DNA of 64,000 nucleotides from the NCBI RefSeq assembly GCF_030161095.1, contig NZ_BSPP01000007.1:558920-622919 (forward strand). The letters run 5' to 3'. A program made the translations under genes and the position numbers. Source of the DNA: Cypionkella aquatica (GTDB taxonomy: Bacteria; Pseudomonadota; Alphaproteobacteria; Rhodobacterales; Rhodobacteraceae). The notes below the pieces were generated by a model, which was given only the letters and a program-made list of their open reading frames with translations, was not told where the DNA came from and searched no databases. Below, piece by piece: positions 39,233 to 48,180 of the stretch (position 1 is its first letter; each line of letters begins with the position of its first letter).

Positions 39233-40009
39233 ATGGATTTGGGCATTAAGGGCAAGCGGGCGCTGGTGTGTGCGGCGTCAAAGGGCTTGGGGCGCGGCTG
39301 TGCGATGGCTTTGGCCGAGGCCGGGGTTGATCTGGTGATCAATGCCCGCGGTGCCGAGGCATTGGAGTCGACAGCGGCAGAGCTGCGCAGCTTTGGCGTG
39401 CAAGTCATTGCTGTTGCTGCAGATATCACCAGCGAAGCGGGACGTGCGCAGGTGTTGGCGGTGGCGGGCGATGTCGATATTCTGGTGACCAATGCAGGCG
39501 GTCCGCCACCGGGGATCTGGTCGGATTGGGAGCGCGCGGATTTCATCAAGGCGCTGGATGCCAATATGCTGACGCCGATTGCGCTGATGAAGGCGCTGTT
39601 GCCGGGGATGATTGGCAAGGGCTGGGGCCGCGTGGTCAATATCACCTCGCAATCGGTGAAATCGCCGATCGCACAACTGGGCTTGTCTAACGCGGCGCGG
39701 GCGGGGCTGACGGGTTATGTCGGCGGCACAGCGCGGCAGGTTGCGGAGTTTGGTGTCATTATCAATAACTTGCTGCCGGGTATTCATGCGACGGACAGGG
39801 CGGTGTCCTTGGATGCGGGCGTGGTTAAAGCGCGCGGGATTACCATGGAGCAGGCGCAGGCGGAACGCGCGGCGGGGATTCCGGCGCGGCGCTATGGCAC
39901 CGCGACCGAGTTTGGCGCGACATGTGCGTTCATGTGCAGCCAATATGCGGGCTATATGGTGGGGCAGAATATCTTGCTGGATGGCGGCGCGATGAACAGC
40001 ACGATGTGA
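39233..40009 (+). CDS. SDR-like protein without the usual catalytic YxxxK
   Basis: The 258-residue protein has a short-chain dehydrogenase fold: cofactor-binding AASKGLGRG near residue 14, VTNAGGPPPG, and NITSQSVKS with the serine. Where active SDRs have Y-x3-K, this protein reads LGLSNAARAGLTG. This matches a known BKR-like SDR subgroup with degenerate catalytic and cofactor motifs, often annotated as 3-oxoacyl-ACP reductase. Activity should therefore not be assumed. The ATG at 39233 follows AAAGGAG. Confidence 0.8.
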   Translation: MDLGIKGKRALVCAASKGLGRGCAMALAEAGVDLVINARGAEALESTAAELRSFGVQVIAVAADITSEAGRAQVLAVAGDVDILVTNAGGPPPGIWSDWERADFIKALDANMLTPIALMKALLPGMIGKGWGRVVNITSQSVKSPIAQLGLSNAARAGLTGYVGGTARQVAEFGVIINNLLPGIHATDRAVSLDAGVVKARGITMEQAQAERAAGIPARRYGTATEFGATCAFMCSQYAGYMVGQNILLDGGAMNSTM

Positions 40010-40019
40010 CCTATCGCGC

Positions 40020-40051
40020 CTGTGACCTTGCAAGACTGTGACCTTGCGAGG
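40020..40051. repeat. 16-bp tandem duplication
   Basis: CTGTGACCTTGCAAGA (40020-40035) is followed directly by CTGTGACCTTGCGAGG (40036-40051), identical over 12 bases. It lies in the gap between the SDR-like gene and the ABC ATPase gene and looks like a slippage duplication. Confidence 0.7.
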
Positions 40052-40096
40052 TTGGGGGGCGGCTGTTAGGGAAGTCGAAACGCCAATGAGATCAGC

Positions 40097-41179
40097 ATGA
40101 CCTCTAGTTCAGAACGTATTGAAATACAGGGGCTTAGCCGGAGTTTTTCGGGCCGGGCTGTGGTTTCGGATGTGTCGTTGCAAGTGGCGGCGGGGCAAGT
40201 GATGTGCCTGCTGGGGCCGTCGGGCTGCGGCAAATCGACGACTTTGCGGATGATTGCAGGCGTGGAAACCCCGGATCAAGGGCGGATTTTGATTGATGGC
40301 CAGCCGGTGTTTGACGCCGGCGTAAACCTGCCGCCAGAGGCGCGGGGAGTGGGGCTGATGTTTCAGGACTTCGCGCTGTTTCCGCATCTGACGGTGGCGG
40401 GGAATGTGGCGTTTGGGCTTGTCGGTGACAAGGCAACCAAGCTGCGGCGGGTCGAGGAACTGCTTGAAAAGGTGGGGCTTTCGGGGTTTGGCAGCAAGCA
40501 TCCGCACGAGCTTTCGGGCGGTGAGCAGCAAAGGGTCGCGCTGATCCGCGCGCTGGCACCGAAGCCGCGGGTGATGCTGATGGACGAGCCGTTTTCGGGC
40601 TTGGACAACCGTTTGCGTGATGGCATCCGCGATGCGACGCTGGAGGTGCTGAAGGCCGAGGGGGCGGCGGTGCTGTTGGTGACCCACGAGCCGGAAGAGG
40701 CGATGCGGATGGCGGATGAAATCGCGCTGATGCGTGGGGGCCAGATCGTGCAGCGCGGCGCGCCCTACAACATCTACAACGCGCCGGTGGATCGCGCAGC
40801 TGCGGCTTTTTTCAGTGATATCAATGTGATCCGGGGGCGCTCGACCGGGGCTTTGACAGAGACTCCGTTCGGCGCATTTCTGACGCCGGGGCATCTGGAT
40901 GGCGGTGAAGTGGATATTGTCATCCGGCCGCAGCACCTGAAAATCGACTTCGACCGGGCCGGAAGGGGCCCTAATCCGACGGTCTCAGAGGGCAGTCCGG
41001 CGCGCGGAATCGTGCAGCGGGCGCGGTATTTGGGCCATGCCAGTTTGGTAGAGTTTCGGATGGAATTCGACGGATCCATCCTGACCGCTTCGGTGCCGGG
41101 GGTGTTTTTGCCGAAACCTGACACGGTTTTGTGGCTGATGATCAGGCGGGATCGCTGCTATGTGTTTCCTGCTGCCTAA
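40097..41179 (+). CDS. ABC transporter ATPase, FbpC/PotA type (orphan)
   Basis: The 360-residue protein has Walker A GPSGCGKST, a Q-loop in MFQDFALFPHLT, signature LSGGEQQR, Walker B VMLMDEP and switch His in LVTHEPEEA, within residues 1-240. The C-terminal part (270-355) has the TOBE-like segment VDIVIRPQHLKIDF. This architecture is that of the iron(III)/polyamine/sulfate importer ATPases, closest by eye to FbpC. No binding protein or permease gene is adjacent, so partner and substrate are unknown. Confidence 0.88.
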   Translation: MTSSSERIEIQGLSRSFSGRAVVSDVSLQVAAGQVMCLLGPSGCGKSTTLRMIAGVETPDQGRILIDGQPVFDAGVNLPPEARGVGLMFQDFALFPHLTVAGNVAFGLVGDKATKLRRVEELLEKVGLSGFGSKHPHELSGGEQQRVALIRALAPKPRVMLMDEPFSGLDNRLRDGIRDATLEVLKAEGAAVLLVTHEPEEAMRMADEIALMRGGQIVQRGAPYNIYNAPVDRAAAAFFSDINVIRGRSTGALTETPFGAFLTPGHLDGGEVDIVIRPQHLKIDFDRAGRGPNPTVSEGSPARGIVQRARYLGHASLVEFRMEFDGSILTASVPGVFLPKPDTVLWLMIRRDRCYVFPAA

Positions 41180-41238
41180 GGGCTTGGGAACGCTGGGGTA
41201 ATCATTGGATTTTGGCCGGAAACCGGCGTATGGAAAGC

Positions 41239-41268
41239 GGCCATATAGGGGCCATATAGCGGCCATAT
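41239..41268. repeat. Three GGCCATAT(A) copies at 11-bp spacing
   Basis: GGCCATATA occurs at 41239-41247 and 41250-41258, and GGCCATAT at 41261-41268, exactly 11 bases apart. The gap lies between the ABC ATPase stop and the WYL regulator stop. One-helical-turn spacing is compatible with protein binding sites. The CATATA core also forms the palindrome upstream of the regulator. Confidence 0.6.
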
Positions 41269-41289
41269 GAGCGGCGGGGCTAGTTTGCG

Positions 41290-41979
41290 TTAACCATGAG
41301 TGCGAATCGTCTCGGCGTCCAAGCGCGCGCGGTAGTCGGGCAGGGTGCGACCGGGCTCGTCCGGGTAACGCTCGCCGGTTGGAGTCACGGCGACGATGCG
41401 ATCAACGCGAAAGCTGCGGAAATCGCCGCGCGCCTCGCAATAAGCGGCGAGGGTTGAGATTTTGGCGTGTTTTTCCAATCCCAAAGGCCGGATGTCACGG
41501 TGACTTTCCAGCCCCTGCGGGTCGATATAGGTGATCGCCACCCGTTCGCGCGCTTTGATGGCGCGGCGCAGGGCGGGCAGGTGCTTTGGCGCGTGGTTCG
41601 AGGTGGCACCCGGAAAGGCGAACAGATCGCCGTCGTCCTTTGCGGGCGCGGGGGTGACAGCGGCGATGCGTTTGGCCAGCGCGCGGGCGGCTTTGGCCAA
41701 GGCGGCATCCGGGCTTTCGGTGGCCAGACGCAGACCCAGCCGCAAGGCGTCAAGCTCTACCGCGTTCAGGATCATCGGCGGCAAGGTGATCGGCGCGCGC
41801 AGGATGTAGCCAACGCCCCGCTCGCCCTCGACCGGCAAGCCAGAGGCCATCAGCGTGTTCATATCGCGCCAGATCGTGCGGATCGAGACATTGAGGCGTT
41901 CGGATATATCCGAGGCGCGGTGCAAGCGGCCATCGCGCAGAATCTGGATCAGGTCGAACAGGCGGTCGGTACGGCGCAT
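41290..41979 (-). CDS. WYL-domain transcriptional regulator, YafY type
   Basis: The 229-residue protein has an N-terminal winged helix (residues 1-60: RLFDLIQILRDGRLHRASDI, ERLNVSIRTIWRDMNTL) and a WYL domain (about 130-220) with VAITYIDPQG, HRDIRPLGLEKH and FRVDRI. Such regulators sense small ligands or nucleic acids through the WYL domain. The gene is divergent from tatA. A palindrome with the core CATATAGC lies 35 bases upstream of its start and is a candidate autoregulatory operator. Confidence 0.9.
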   Translation of the reverse strand: MRRTDRLFDLIQILRDGRLHRASDISERLNVSIRTIWRDMNTLMASGLPVEGERGVGYILRAPITLPPMILNAVELDALRLGLRLATESPDAALAKAARALAKRIAAVTPAPAKDDGDLFAFPGATSNHAPKHLPALRRAIKARERVAITYIDPQGLESHRDIRPLGLEKHAKISTLAAYCEARGDFRSFRVDRIVAVTPTGERYPDEPGRTLPDYRARLDAETIRTHG

Positions 41980-42013
41980 CGGTTTTCCGGGTTTGGGTGG
42001 CTAAGGCAACTGA

Positions 42014-42034
42014 CATATAGCTGTCAGCTATATG
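42014..42034. promoter_or_regulatory. Candidate operator CATATAGC-N5-GCTATATG
   Basis: The perfect 8-bp arms at 42014-42021 and 42027-42034 flank TGTCA. The palindrome is in the divergent gap between the WYL regulator (start 41979) and tatA (start 42142), nearer to the regulator. It shares its core with the three phased copies downstream of the same gene. Confidence 0.55.
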
Positions 42035-42141
42035 CGGGTAAAGTGGGGGATTGGCCGGGTTTTTCGGTTTCATTTCGTGCGGTTCCCTGCGTTAGTTGCA
42101 GCCGGACCTGCTGCATCTGCGGCTTTACTGGAGAAATGATC

Positions 42142-42369
42142 ATGCATCTGAGCCCGTTGCACCTGCTGGTGGTGGCTATTGTTGTCCTCGTGCTGTTTGG
42201 CCGGGGTAAAGTGTCGAACCTGATGGGCGAATTTGGTCGCGGCATCACCGCGTTCAAAAAGGGCGTCTCTGAAGGCAATACCGAGCTGGAAAAAGACGCA
42301 GCGGCCAAGGCTGCGCGAGATGTGACCCCTTCGGAAGTCGTCACCCCTTCGGAAAAAGACAAGATATAA
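42142..42369 (+). CDS. tatA: Sec-independent protein translocase subunit TatA
   Basis: TatA multimers form the protein-conducting assembly of the twin-arginine pathway, which exports folded proteins. The 75-residue protein has the short membrane helix LLVVAIVVLVLFGRGKV with the conserved FGRGK hinge, then an amphipathic helix (SNLMGEFGRGITAFKKGV) and a charged tail. The ATG at 42142 is eight bases after GGAG; an ATG six bases earlier is also possible. It starts a tatABC operon. Confidence 0.95.
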   Translation: MHLSPLHLLVVAIVVLVLFGRGKVSNLMGEFGRGITAFKKGVSEGNTELEKDAAAKAARDVTPSEVVTPSEKDKI

Positions 42370-42447
42370 GTGCCGCAGCTTGCCATCTGAGGGGTGGCAT
42401 CTGAGCAGAGGGCCTGCGGGCCGCACGCCGTGAAGGGACAAGGCTAG

Positions 42448-43134
42448 ATGTTTGGGGATATCGGCTGGGCCGAATTGATATTGATCGGCATCGTCGCGCT
42501 GATCGTGATTGGGCCAGAGGATTTGCCGGATATGTTCCGGCAGGTCGGGCGGTTTACGGCCAAGTTGCGGCAGATGTCGCGCGAGTTTTCCCGCGCGATG
42601 GAGCAGGCAGCGAAGGACACGGGCGTCAAGGATGTGGCGGATGATCTGAAGGCTGCGACCTCGGCCAAGTCGATGGGCTTGAACAAGGTTAAAGAGGCTG
42701 CGGACCGGTTCGAGAAATGGGACCCGATCAAGAACGCGGCGAGGCCCACAGTGGCAAGCAGCGTTGGCAACAAACCCTTGGTGCCGCCGCCGATGCCTGC
42801 CGGGGTGGAGCCAGTTGCGGCAGCTGATCCGGTTGCCGTGGTCGAGCCAAAGATTTTGGGGCCAGAGACGCAGGCTTTGATGGATAAAAAGGCCGCCAAG
42901 CAGGCGATTTTGGCGGAAACCGTTGAAAAGCTGAAGGCCGTCGATACTGGCGTCGATACGGGTACGGTGGCCAAGGCTGCGTCGAAGGCAGACGTGAAGC
43001 CTGCGGTAAAGCCGCGCGTGCGCAAGCCGGTGGCCGCGGCAGAGGTTGCTGTGGCCGAGGCCGTCGTCGTGCCAAAACCCCGCGCCCCGCGCACCACAAC
43101 ACCACGCAAGACCAAGAAGGCGGATGAAGCATGA
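42448..43134 (+). CDS. tatB: Sec-independent protein translocase subunit TatB
   Basis: TatB works with TatC as the signal-peptide receptor. The 228-residue protein begins [27 protein letters not shown], the family membrane helix and GPEDLP hinge. A charged amphipathic helix follows, then a long Ala/Lys/Pro-rich tail from about residue 95. Length is at the high end for TatB because of this tail. The stop overlaps the tatC ATG. Confidence 0.94.
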   Translation: MFGDIGWAELILIGIVALIVIGPEDLPDMFRQVGRFTAKLRQMSREFSRAMEQAAKDTGVKDVADDLKAATSAKSMGLNKVKEAADRFEKWDPIKNAARPTVASSVGNKPLVPPPMPAGVEPVAAADPVAVVEPKILGPETQALMDKKAAKQAILAETVEKLKAVDTGVDTGTVAKAASKADVKPAVKPRVRKPVAAAEVAVAEAVVVPKPRAPRTTTPRKTKKADEA

Positions 43135-43988
43135 GCCATACCGACGAGGTGGATAGCAGCGCCGCCCCGCTGATCGAGCATCTGAAAGAGTTGCGCAACC
43201 GCATCCTGATCTCGGTCGCGGTGCTGGGGGTGGCTTGTCTGGTCGGCTATCTGCTTTGGGTGCCGATCTTTCATGTGCTGTCGATTCCGATGTGCAATGC
43301 GATGGCGGATTACGGGCAAAAGTGCCAGTTCGTGCTGATCAAGTTGCAGGAAGGCTTCTTTGTCGCGGTGAAGATCGCGGTCTGGGCCGGGTTTGCGATG
43401 TCGTTCCCGGTGATTGCGTTCCAGCTGTGGCGTTTTGTGGCGCCGGGGCTGTATCGCAATGAAAAGGGCGCGTTTTTGCCGTTTCTGATCGCGTCACCCG
43501 CGATGTTTATCGCAGGCGCAGCCTTTGCCTATTACATGATCCTGCCGGGGGCGTTTCACTTCTTCCTGTCGTATCAGGGCGATTTTTCGGAGGCGATGAA
43601 TCCGGGTGCAGAGCCTGTCGCGCCGTCGATCACCAGTGCGGCGGCGGGTGTGCTGTATCAAGGCTCGGTCGAAAGCTTTTTGTCGCTGACCATGCAGTTC
43701 ATCATGGCATTCGGTTTGTGCTTTCAGCTGCCGGTGCTGCTGACGCTGATGGGCAAGGCGGGGATGATTTCCTCGAGCGGGCTGCGGGCGACGCGGAAAT
43801 ATGCGGTGGTGGCGATTTTGTCGGTGGCGGCGGTGGCAACGCCCCCCGATGTGATGAGCCAGCTGATCATGTTTTTCGCCATCTATCCGCTGTACGAGCT
43901 GTCGATCTGGCTGATCGCCGGGTTTGAGAAAAAGCGCGAAGTGCAAGAGCGCGCCGATGGCACTTGGGTAGAGCCGGAAGATGAGTGA
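43131..43988 (+). CDS. tatC: Sec-independent protein translocase subunit TatC
   Basis: TatC recognises the twin-arginine signal. The 285-residue protein has six membrane helices. It carries the family segments [16 protein letters not shown] (N-terminal cytosolic face), [13 protein letters not shown] (with its conserved Glu) and [11 protein letters not shown]. It overlaps tatB (ATGA) and the next gene by eight bases, so the operon continues into the DUF815 gene. Confidence 0.96.
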   Translation: MSHTDEVDSSAAPLIEHLKELRNRILISVAVLGVACLVGYLLWVPIFHVLSIPMCNAMADYGQKCQFVLIKLQEGFFVAVKIAVWAGFAMSFPVIAFQLWRFVAPGLYRNEKGAFLPFLIASPAMFIAGAAFAYYMILPGAFHFFLSYQGDFSEAMNPGAEPVAPSITSAAAGVLYQGSVESFLSLTMQFIMAFGLCFQLPVLLTLMGKAGMISSSGLRATRKYAVVAILSVAAVATPPDVMSQLIMFFAIYPLYELSIWLIAGFEKKREVQERADGTWVEPEDE

Positions 43989-44814
43989 TCCGTTGCTGCG
44001 CATTGCCGAGGCGCTGGAGCGGATGGCCCCAGCGCCGGCAGCAAGCCCCGATTTCAGCGCCGAGGCGTTTGCTTGGCACACCGGCCCAGATCGGCTGGAG
44101 CCTGTGGCGCGGGTGTCTCGGGTGGATATTGGCCTGCTGATCGGTGTGGACCGTTCGCGCGATACCTTGCTGGCCAACACGCGGTTCTTTGCGCGGGGCC
44201 TGCCTGCGAACAATGCGCTGTTGTGGGGCGCGCGCGGGATGGGGAAATCGTCTTTGGTCAAGGCGATCCATGCGGCGGTGCGTGCCGAGGGCCATGATCT
44301 GAAGATCGTGGAATTGTCGCGCGAGGATCTGCCGTCTGTGCAGCGTTTGCTGGCGCATCTGCGCCGCGCGCCCTTTCAGTTCATCCTGTTCTGCGATGAC
44401 CTGAGCTTCAGCCACGATGACCAGCATTACAAATCGTTGAAAGCGGTGCTGGATGGCGGCATCGAGGGGCGGCCCGAGAATGTGCTGCTTTATGCCACCT
44501 CGAACCGCCGCCATCTGATGCCGCGCGACATGATCGAGAATGAACGCTCTACCGCGATCACGCCGGGCGAAGCGGTTGAAGAAAAGGTGTCGCTGTCAGA
44601 TCGCTTTGGGCTGTGGCTGGGATTTCATCCCTGCAGTCAGGACGAATATCTGGCGATGATCCAGGGCTATGCGGATGCCTATGGGGTGGTGGTTGCGCCG
44701 GATGTGCTGCGCGCCGAGGCGATTGAATGGCAGGCAACGCGGGGCAGCAGATCTGGCCGGGTGGCGTGGCAATTTTTCTGCGATCTGGCGGCGCGTCACG
44801 CGGTGGCACTGTAA
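43981..44814 (+). CDS. DUF815 family AAA+ ATP-binding protein
   Basis: The 277-residue protein has an AAA+ core: Walker [13 protein letters not shown] (about residue 83), Walker [11 protein letters not shown], and the sensor segment [30 protein letters not shown] is characteristic of DUF815. The initiating ATG lies inside tatC, eight bases overlapping, so expression is tied to the tat operon. The family's role is not established. Its place behind tatABC raises the possibility of a chaperone or quality-control role in export, which is inference. Confidence 0.85.
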   Translation: MSDPLLRIAEALERMAPAPAASPDFSAEAFAWHTGPDRLEPVARVSRVDIGLLIGVDRSRDTLLANTRFFARGLPANNALLWGARGMGKSSLVKAIHAAVRAEGHDLKIVELSREDLPSVQRLLAHLRRAPFQFILFCDDLSFSHDDQHYKSLKAVLDGGIEGRPENVLLYATSNRRHLMPRDMIENERSTAITPGEAVEEKVSLSDRFGLWLGFHPCSQDEYLAMIQGYADAYGVVVAPDVLRAEAIEWQATRGSRSGRVAWQFFCDLAARHAVAL

Positions 44815-44856
44815 GCTCTTGCACTTTCTGCGGCTTGGCCCGATCTTAGCGGCATC

Positions 44857-46128
44857 ATGATCATAGAAATTCTTGTTCTCGTTGCGCTGATCGTTTTGAA
44901 CGGCGTGTTGGCGATGTCTGAAATGGCGATTGTCTCGGCGCGTCCTGCGCGTCTGAAATCGCTGGAAGGCAAAAGCAAAGGCGCTGCTGCGGCCTTGCGG
45001 TTGGCCGAAAATCCGGGGCGCTTCTTGTCCACCGTGCAAATCGGCATCACGGCGGTCGGCGTGCTGTCGGGCGCGCTGTCGGGCGCAACCTTGGGTCTGC
45101 GGCTGACCAACTGGCTGATCTCGCTTGGGGTTGATGCCGATTGGGCATCCAGCCTTGGCGTCGGCGGCGTGGTGGTCTCGATCACCTATGTGTCTCTGAT
45201 CATTGGCGAATTGGTGCCAAAGCAGCTGGCGCTGCGCAATGCTGAATTGGTGGCCATTCGCGTGGCCCCGGCGATGGCGGTGCTAAGCACCATCACCACG
45301 CCGATCGTGTGGTTGCTGGATCGCTCTGGCAAATCCGTGTTGTGGCTGCTGGGCCAGCGCGGCGATTCCGGCAACAGGGTGACGGAAGAAGAGGTGCATA
45401 GCCTTTTGTCCGAGGCCCATGAAGGTGGTGTGCTGGAGGATGGCGAGCGTGAGATGATGGCAGGCGTGATGCGTCTGGGCGATCGCACCGCGCGGGCCCT
45501 GATGACGCCGCGCCATGAAGTGCAGATGCTGGAGTTGGAAAGCACCTCGGCCGAGGCCGTATCGCTGATCCGCAAGATTGCCCGCCCGCGCATGCTGGTG
45601 CAAAGCCGCGAAACCGGCGAGGTGGTGGGGATTGTCACCCTTGCCGATGTGTTCAACGTGGTGTCGCGGCGCGAGGCTTTGGATCTGCGCGCGCTGGTGG
45701 TTGATGTGCCAGTGGTGTCGGATCAGGCCGATGCGCTCGACGCTTTGGTGGTGTTGCACAAATCGGCGCATCACATCGCTTTGGTCTATGACGAATACGG
45801 CCATTTCGAGGGCATCATCACCACGGATGATGTGCTGGAAGCGATCACTGGCGCGGAAAGCTCGGCAGATGCTGACGAGCCTGCGCTTTTGGTGCGTGCC
45901 GATGGCAGCTTGTTGGTGTCGGGCTGGATGCCTGCAGATGAGTTCTGCGACCGTCTTGGCCTGTCGCGCAGCCTTGCCGGTGAATATGACACCATCGCCG
46001 GATTGGTGTTGCATCAGCTGCGCCGGATGCCGGTGCTGGGGGATGTGTTCACCGCTGAAGGCTATCAGTTCGAGGTGATCGACCTTGACGGCTTGCGCAT
46101 CGACAAGGTGCTGGTCAGCGAGGTCTGA
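44857..46128 (+). CDS. CNNM/CorC-HlyC family membrane protein (DUF21 plus CBS domains)
   Basis: The 423-residue protein has a DUF21 membrane domain with about four helices (residues 1-180), a CBS pair (about 200-330, with TEEEVHSLLSEAHEGGVLEDGER and LVYDEYGHFEGIITTDDVLEAI), and a C-terminal CorC_HlyC domain (about 340-420, ending IDKVLVSEV). The family includes magnesium and cobalt efflux or homeostasis proteins; older haemolysin labels are not supported. It follows the DUF815 gene by 42 bases. Confidence 0.9.
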   Translation: MIIEILVLVALIVLNGVLAMSEMAIVSARPARLKSLEGKSKGAAAALRLAENPGRFLSTVQIGITAVGVLSGALSGATLGLRLTNWLISLGVDADWASSLGVGGVVVSITYVSLIIGELVPKQLALRNAELVAIRVAPAMAVLSTITTPIVWLLDRSGKSVLWLLGQRGDSGNRVTEEEVHSLLSEAHEGGVLEDGEREMMAGVMRLGDRTARALMTPRHEVQMLELESTSAEAVSLIRKIARPRMLVQSRETGEVVGIVTLADVFNVVSRREALDLRALVVDVPVVSDQADALDALVVLHKSAHHIALVYDEYGHFEGIITTDDVLEAITGAESSADADEPALLVRADGSLLVSGWMPADEFCDRLGLSRSLAGEYDTIAGLVLHQLRRMPVLGDVFTAEGYQFEVIDLDGLRIDKVLVSEV

Positions 46129-46173
46129 GGCCGGGTCTTCTGAGGCCCGGTTCTAGGTCATTCTTTGTGCTTG

Positions 46174-46227
46174 AATATCCCGCCGGAGGCTTCGCGGCCT
46201 GTATCTGATGCCTCCGGCGGGGATATT
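46174..46227. terminator. Inverted-repeat element between convergent genes
   Basis: AATATCCCGCCGGAGGC (46174-46190) pairs with GCCTCCGGCGGGGATATT (46210-46227), perfect except for one extra G, around a 19-base loop. It lies between the convergent CorC-like and nlpD-like genes. The core matches the element at 9460-9514. Confidence 0.75.
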
Positions 46228-46266
46228 TAAGCCAGTCTGAAAGCCTGAAGTCCGAAAACCATCGGT

Positions 46267-47466
46267 CTATTGCAGATAAGCCATCGGATCGACGGAATCG
46301 ACGCCTTTGCGGACTTCGAAATGCACAAAGGCCGGATCGCCGGGACGCACCACGGCGATGCTTTGGCCCTTGCTGACCTTATCGCCTTTGGCAACCTTGA
46401 GCCCATCGACCCCGGCATAAACCGTCAGGATGCCATCGGCATGGCGGATCACCACAATCGGCGTGCCGGTGGTATCTTTGGTCACGGCGGCGACGGTGCC
46501 GTCGGCTGCGGATTTCACCGCGGTGCCTGCGGGCGCCGAGATGTCGATGCCGTCGTTTTTCTTCTTGGCATAGGCGCGGATCACTTTGCCGTTGACGGGC
46601 ATGGTGAATTTGGTCGCCGAAGCGGCGGTGCGGTCTTTGCCAAGATCAGCCGCCGGGGCAGGTTTCTCGCTGGCCTTCGCGGGTTTCTCGGCAGGCAGCG
46701 GTTTCTTGGCCGAGGGCGGCTCGGGTGTGGGCGAGCCGGAACCGGGCGGCGTGGTGACGGCGACCGGGTCTTTTACGGGCGGCGCGGAATTAGCGGTCGG
46801 GATGATCAGGAACTGGCCTTCGCGCACTTCGAGATCGGGGCCGAGGCCGTTCCAATCGGCAATCGAGCGCGCCGAGATATTGTAGATCCGCGCGATGGAA
46901 AATGCGGTTTCGCCGCGTTTGACCTGATGGCGCACGGGTTCGGTGCCTGCGGGTTTTGCAGGTTTGGCGGGCGTTGCAGTCGGGCTGGTGGTGCCGACAC
47001 GGTCCAGCGCCGTTGTGGCAATCGAGCTTACATCCACGGTGCCCGGCGTCGCCATGCTGCCGATCACGCCGCCTGACGTTGCCGTGGGGGCTGCCGCGAC
47101 GCGGGCGGGCAGGGCGAGCACCTCGCCTTCGCGCAGGCTGGTGGTTGGGGTCAGGCCGTTGTATTTCGCCAGCTGATCGGCGGGCAGGCCAATGCGCCCT
47201 GCGACCGAGGCGACAGTATCGCCCTTTTGCGCCACGGCGGCCTGATAGGTCGGATAAGACAACACGCCGCGCGCATCGGCTGCCGGGCGCGGATCGGTGG
47301 CCCGCAAGGCCGCATCCGAAGTATCGAGCGATCCGTTGCCGGCGCGCAAATCCCAATCAAAGGGCCGCGAGGTGCTGCAAGCCGACAGCAGCAGCAGGGC
47401 TGCCATGCCAAGAACAGGCATCCCCAGAACGGGAAGCCGAGAGATCGGTTGGCGCGAAAGGGTCAT
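46267..47466 (-). CDS. nlpD: NlpD-like LysM/M23 lipoprotein, probable amidase activator
   Basis: The 399-residue protein has a lipoprotein signal with lipobox LLSAC (C30), two LysM peptidoglycan-binding segments (about 80-120 and 185-225, the second QVKRGETAFSIARIYNISA), a Pro/Lys-rich linker, and a C-terminal M23 domain (about 290-399). The metal ligands of active M23 enzymes appear to be missing: KKKNDGIDIS lacks the first His, and AFVHFEVR has only one His of HxH. NlpD homologues with this degeneracy activate amidases in cell separation. It lies 48 bases downstream of pcm. Confidence 0.88.
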   Translation of the reverse strand: MTLSRQPISRLPVLGMPVLGMAALLLLSACSTSRPFDWDLRAGNGSLDTSDAALRATDPRPAADARGVLSYPTYQAAVAQKGDTVASVAGRIGLPADQLAKYNGLTPTTSLREGEVLALPARVAAAPTATSGGVIGSMATPGTVDVSSIATTALDRVGTTSPTATPAKPAKPAGTEPVRHQVKRGETAFSIARIYNISARSIADWNGLGPDLEVREGQFLIIPTANSAPPVKDPVAVTTPPGSGSPTPEPPSAKKPLPAEKPAKASEKPAPAADLGKDRTAASATKFTMPVNGKVIRAYAKKKNDGIDISAPAGTAVKSAADGTVAAVTKDTTGTPIVVIRHADGILTVYAGVDGLKVAKGDKVSKGQSIAVVRPGDPAFVHFEVRKGVDSVDPMAYLQ

Positions 47467-47514
47467 GCTGGCCTCTTTACCGGGCCCGGTTGCTCCGGGC
47501 CCTCTTCGTTGCTG

Positions 47515-48180
47515 TTAATCTGCGCTGATCCCCTCGACCAGAGGCACAAAGCGCACTGGGCGAAGTTCTTCGTAATCGTAGCCTGACTCAAGCCGGGTGA
47601 CTTTGATCAGATGTTGCACTGTATCAGATTGGCCCACCGGAACCACCATGATACCGCCGATCTTGAGCTGCGCCAAGAGCGGGCCGGGCGGGTCTTCGGC
47701 GGCTGCCGTCACGATAATGCGATCAAATGGCGCTTGATCGGGCAACCCAAAGCTGCCGTCGCTGGTCATAGCGACGATATTCACCAACCCCAGTTCGCGG
47801 AACAATTCCTGAGCTTCGCGCACAAGGCGGCGGTGGCGGTCAACGGTGTAAACTCTGCGCGCCAGATGTGCGAGGATGGCGGCCTGATAGCCCGATCCGG
47901 TGCCGACCTCTAGCACGGTGTCGCGCGGGCTGATGTTCAGGGCTTGGGTCATCAGGCCGACCACCGAAGGCTGGCTGATGGTTTGGCCGCAAGCAATCGG
48001 CAGCGGCATGTCTTCATAGGCGCGTTCGGCGAACAGGCCGCGCACGAACTGACCGCGATCGACGCGCTCCATCACCGCGAGCACGCGGGTGTCGGTGACA
48101 CCTTTGGAACGAAGGGCAAACAGGAACCGCATCTTGCGCTCGGCCGCCGTCTCTGGATCAGGCGCGCCGTTCTCTGTCAT
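47515..48180 (-). CDS. pcm: Protein-L-isoaspartate O-methyltransferase
   Basis: Pcm methylates L-isoaspartyl residues with S-adenosylmethionine, starting repair of aged proteins. The 221-residue protein has the SAM-binding motif [16 protein letters not shown] (residue about 90), the conserved [21 protein letters not shown] lead and the C-terminal VRFVPLVEG. It overlaps surE by ATGA and precedes the nlpD-like gene, the same order as the E. coli surE-pcm-nlpD cluster. Confidence 0.95.
   Translation of the reverse strand: MTENGAPDPETAAERKMRFLFALRSKGVTDTRVLAVMERVDRGQFVRGLFAERAYEDMPLPIACGQTISQPSVVGLMTQALNISPRDTVLEVGTGSGYQAAILAHLARRVYTVDRHRRLVREAQELFRELGLVNIVAMTSDGSFGLPDQAPFDRIIVTAAAEDPPGPLLAQLKIGGIMVVPVGQSDTVQHLIKVTRLESGYDYEELRPVRFVPLVEGISAD

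Noticed and set aside
42370-42447. Short repeated GCCATCTGAG-type sequences between tatA and tatB
   Set aside because: The two copies (CTTGCCATCTGAGG and GTGGCATCTGAGC) are short and imperfect, and could be chance in a GC-rich gap.
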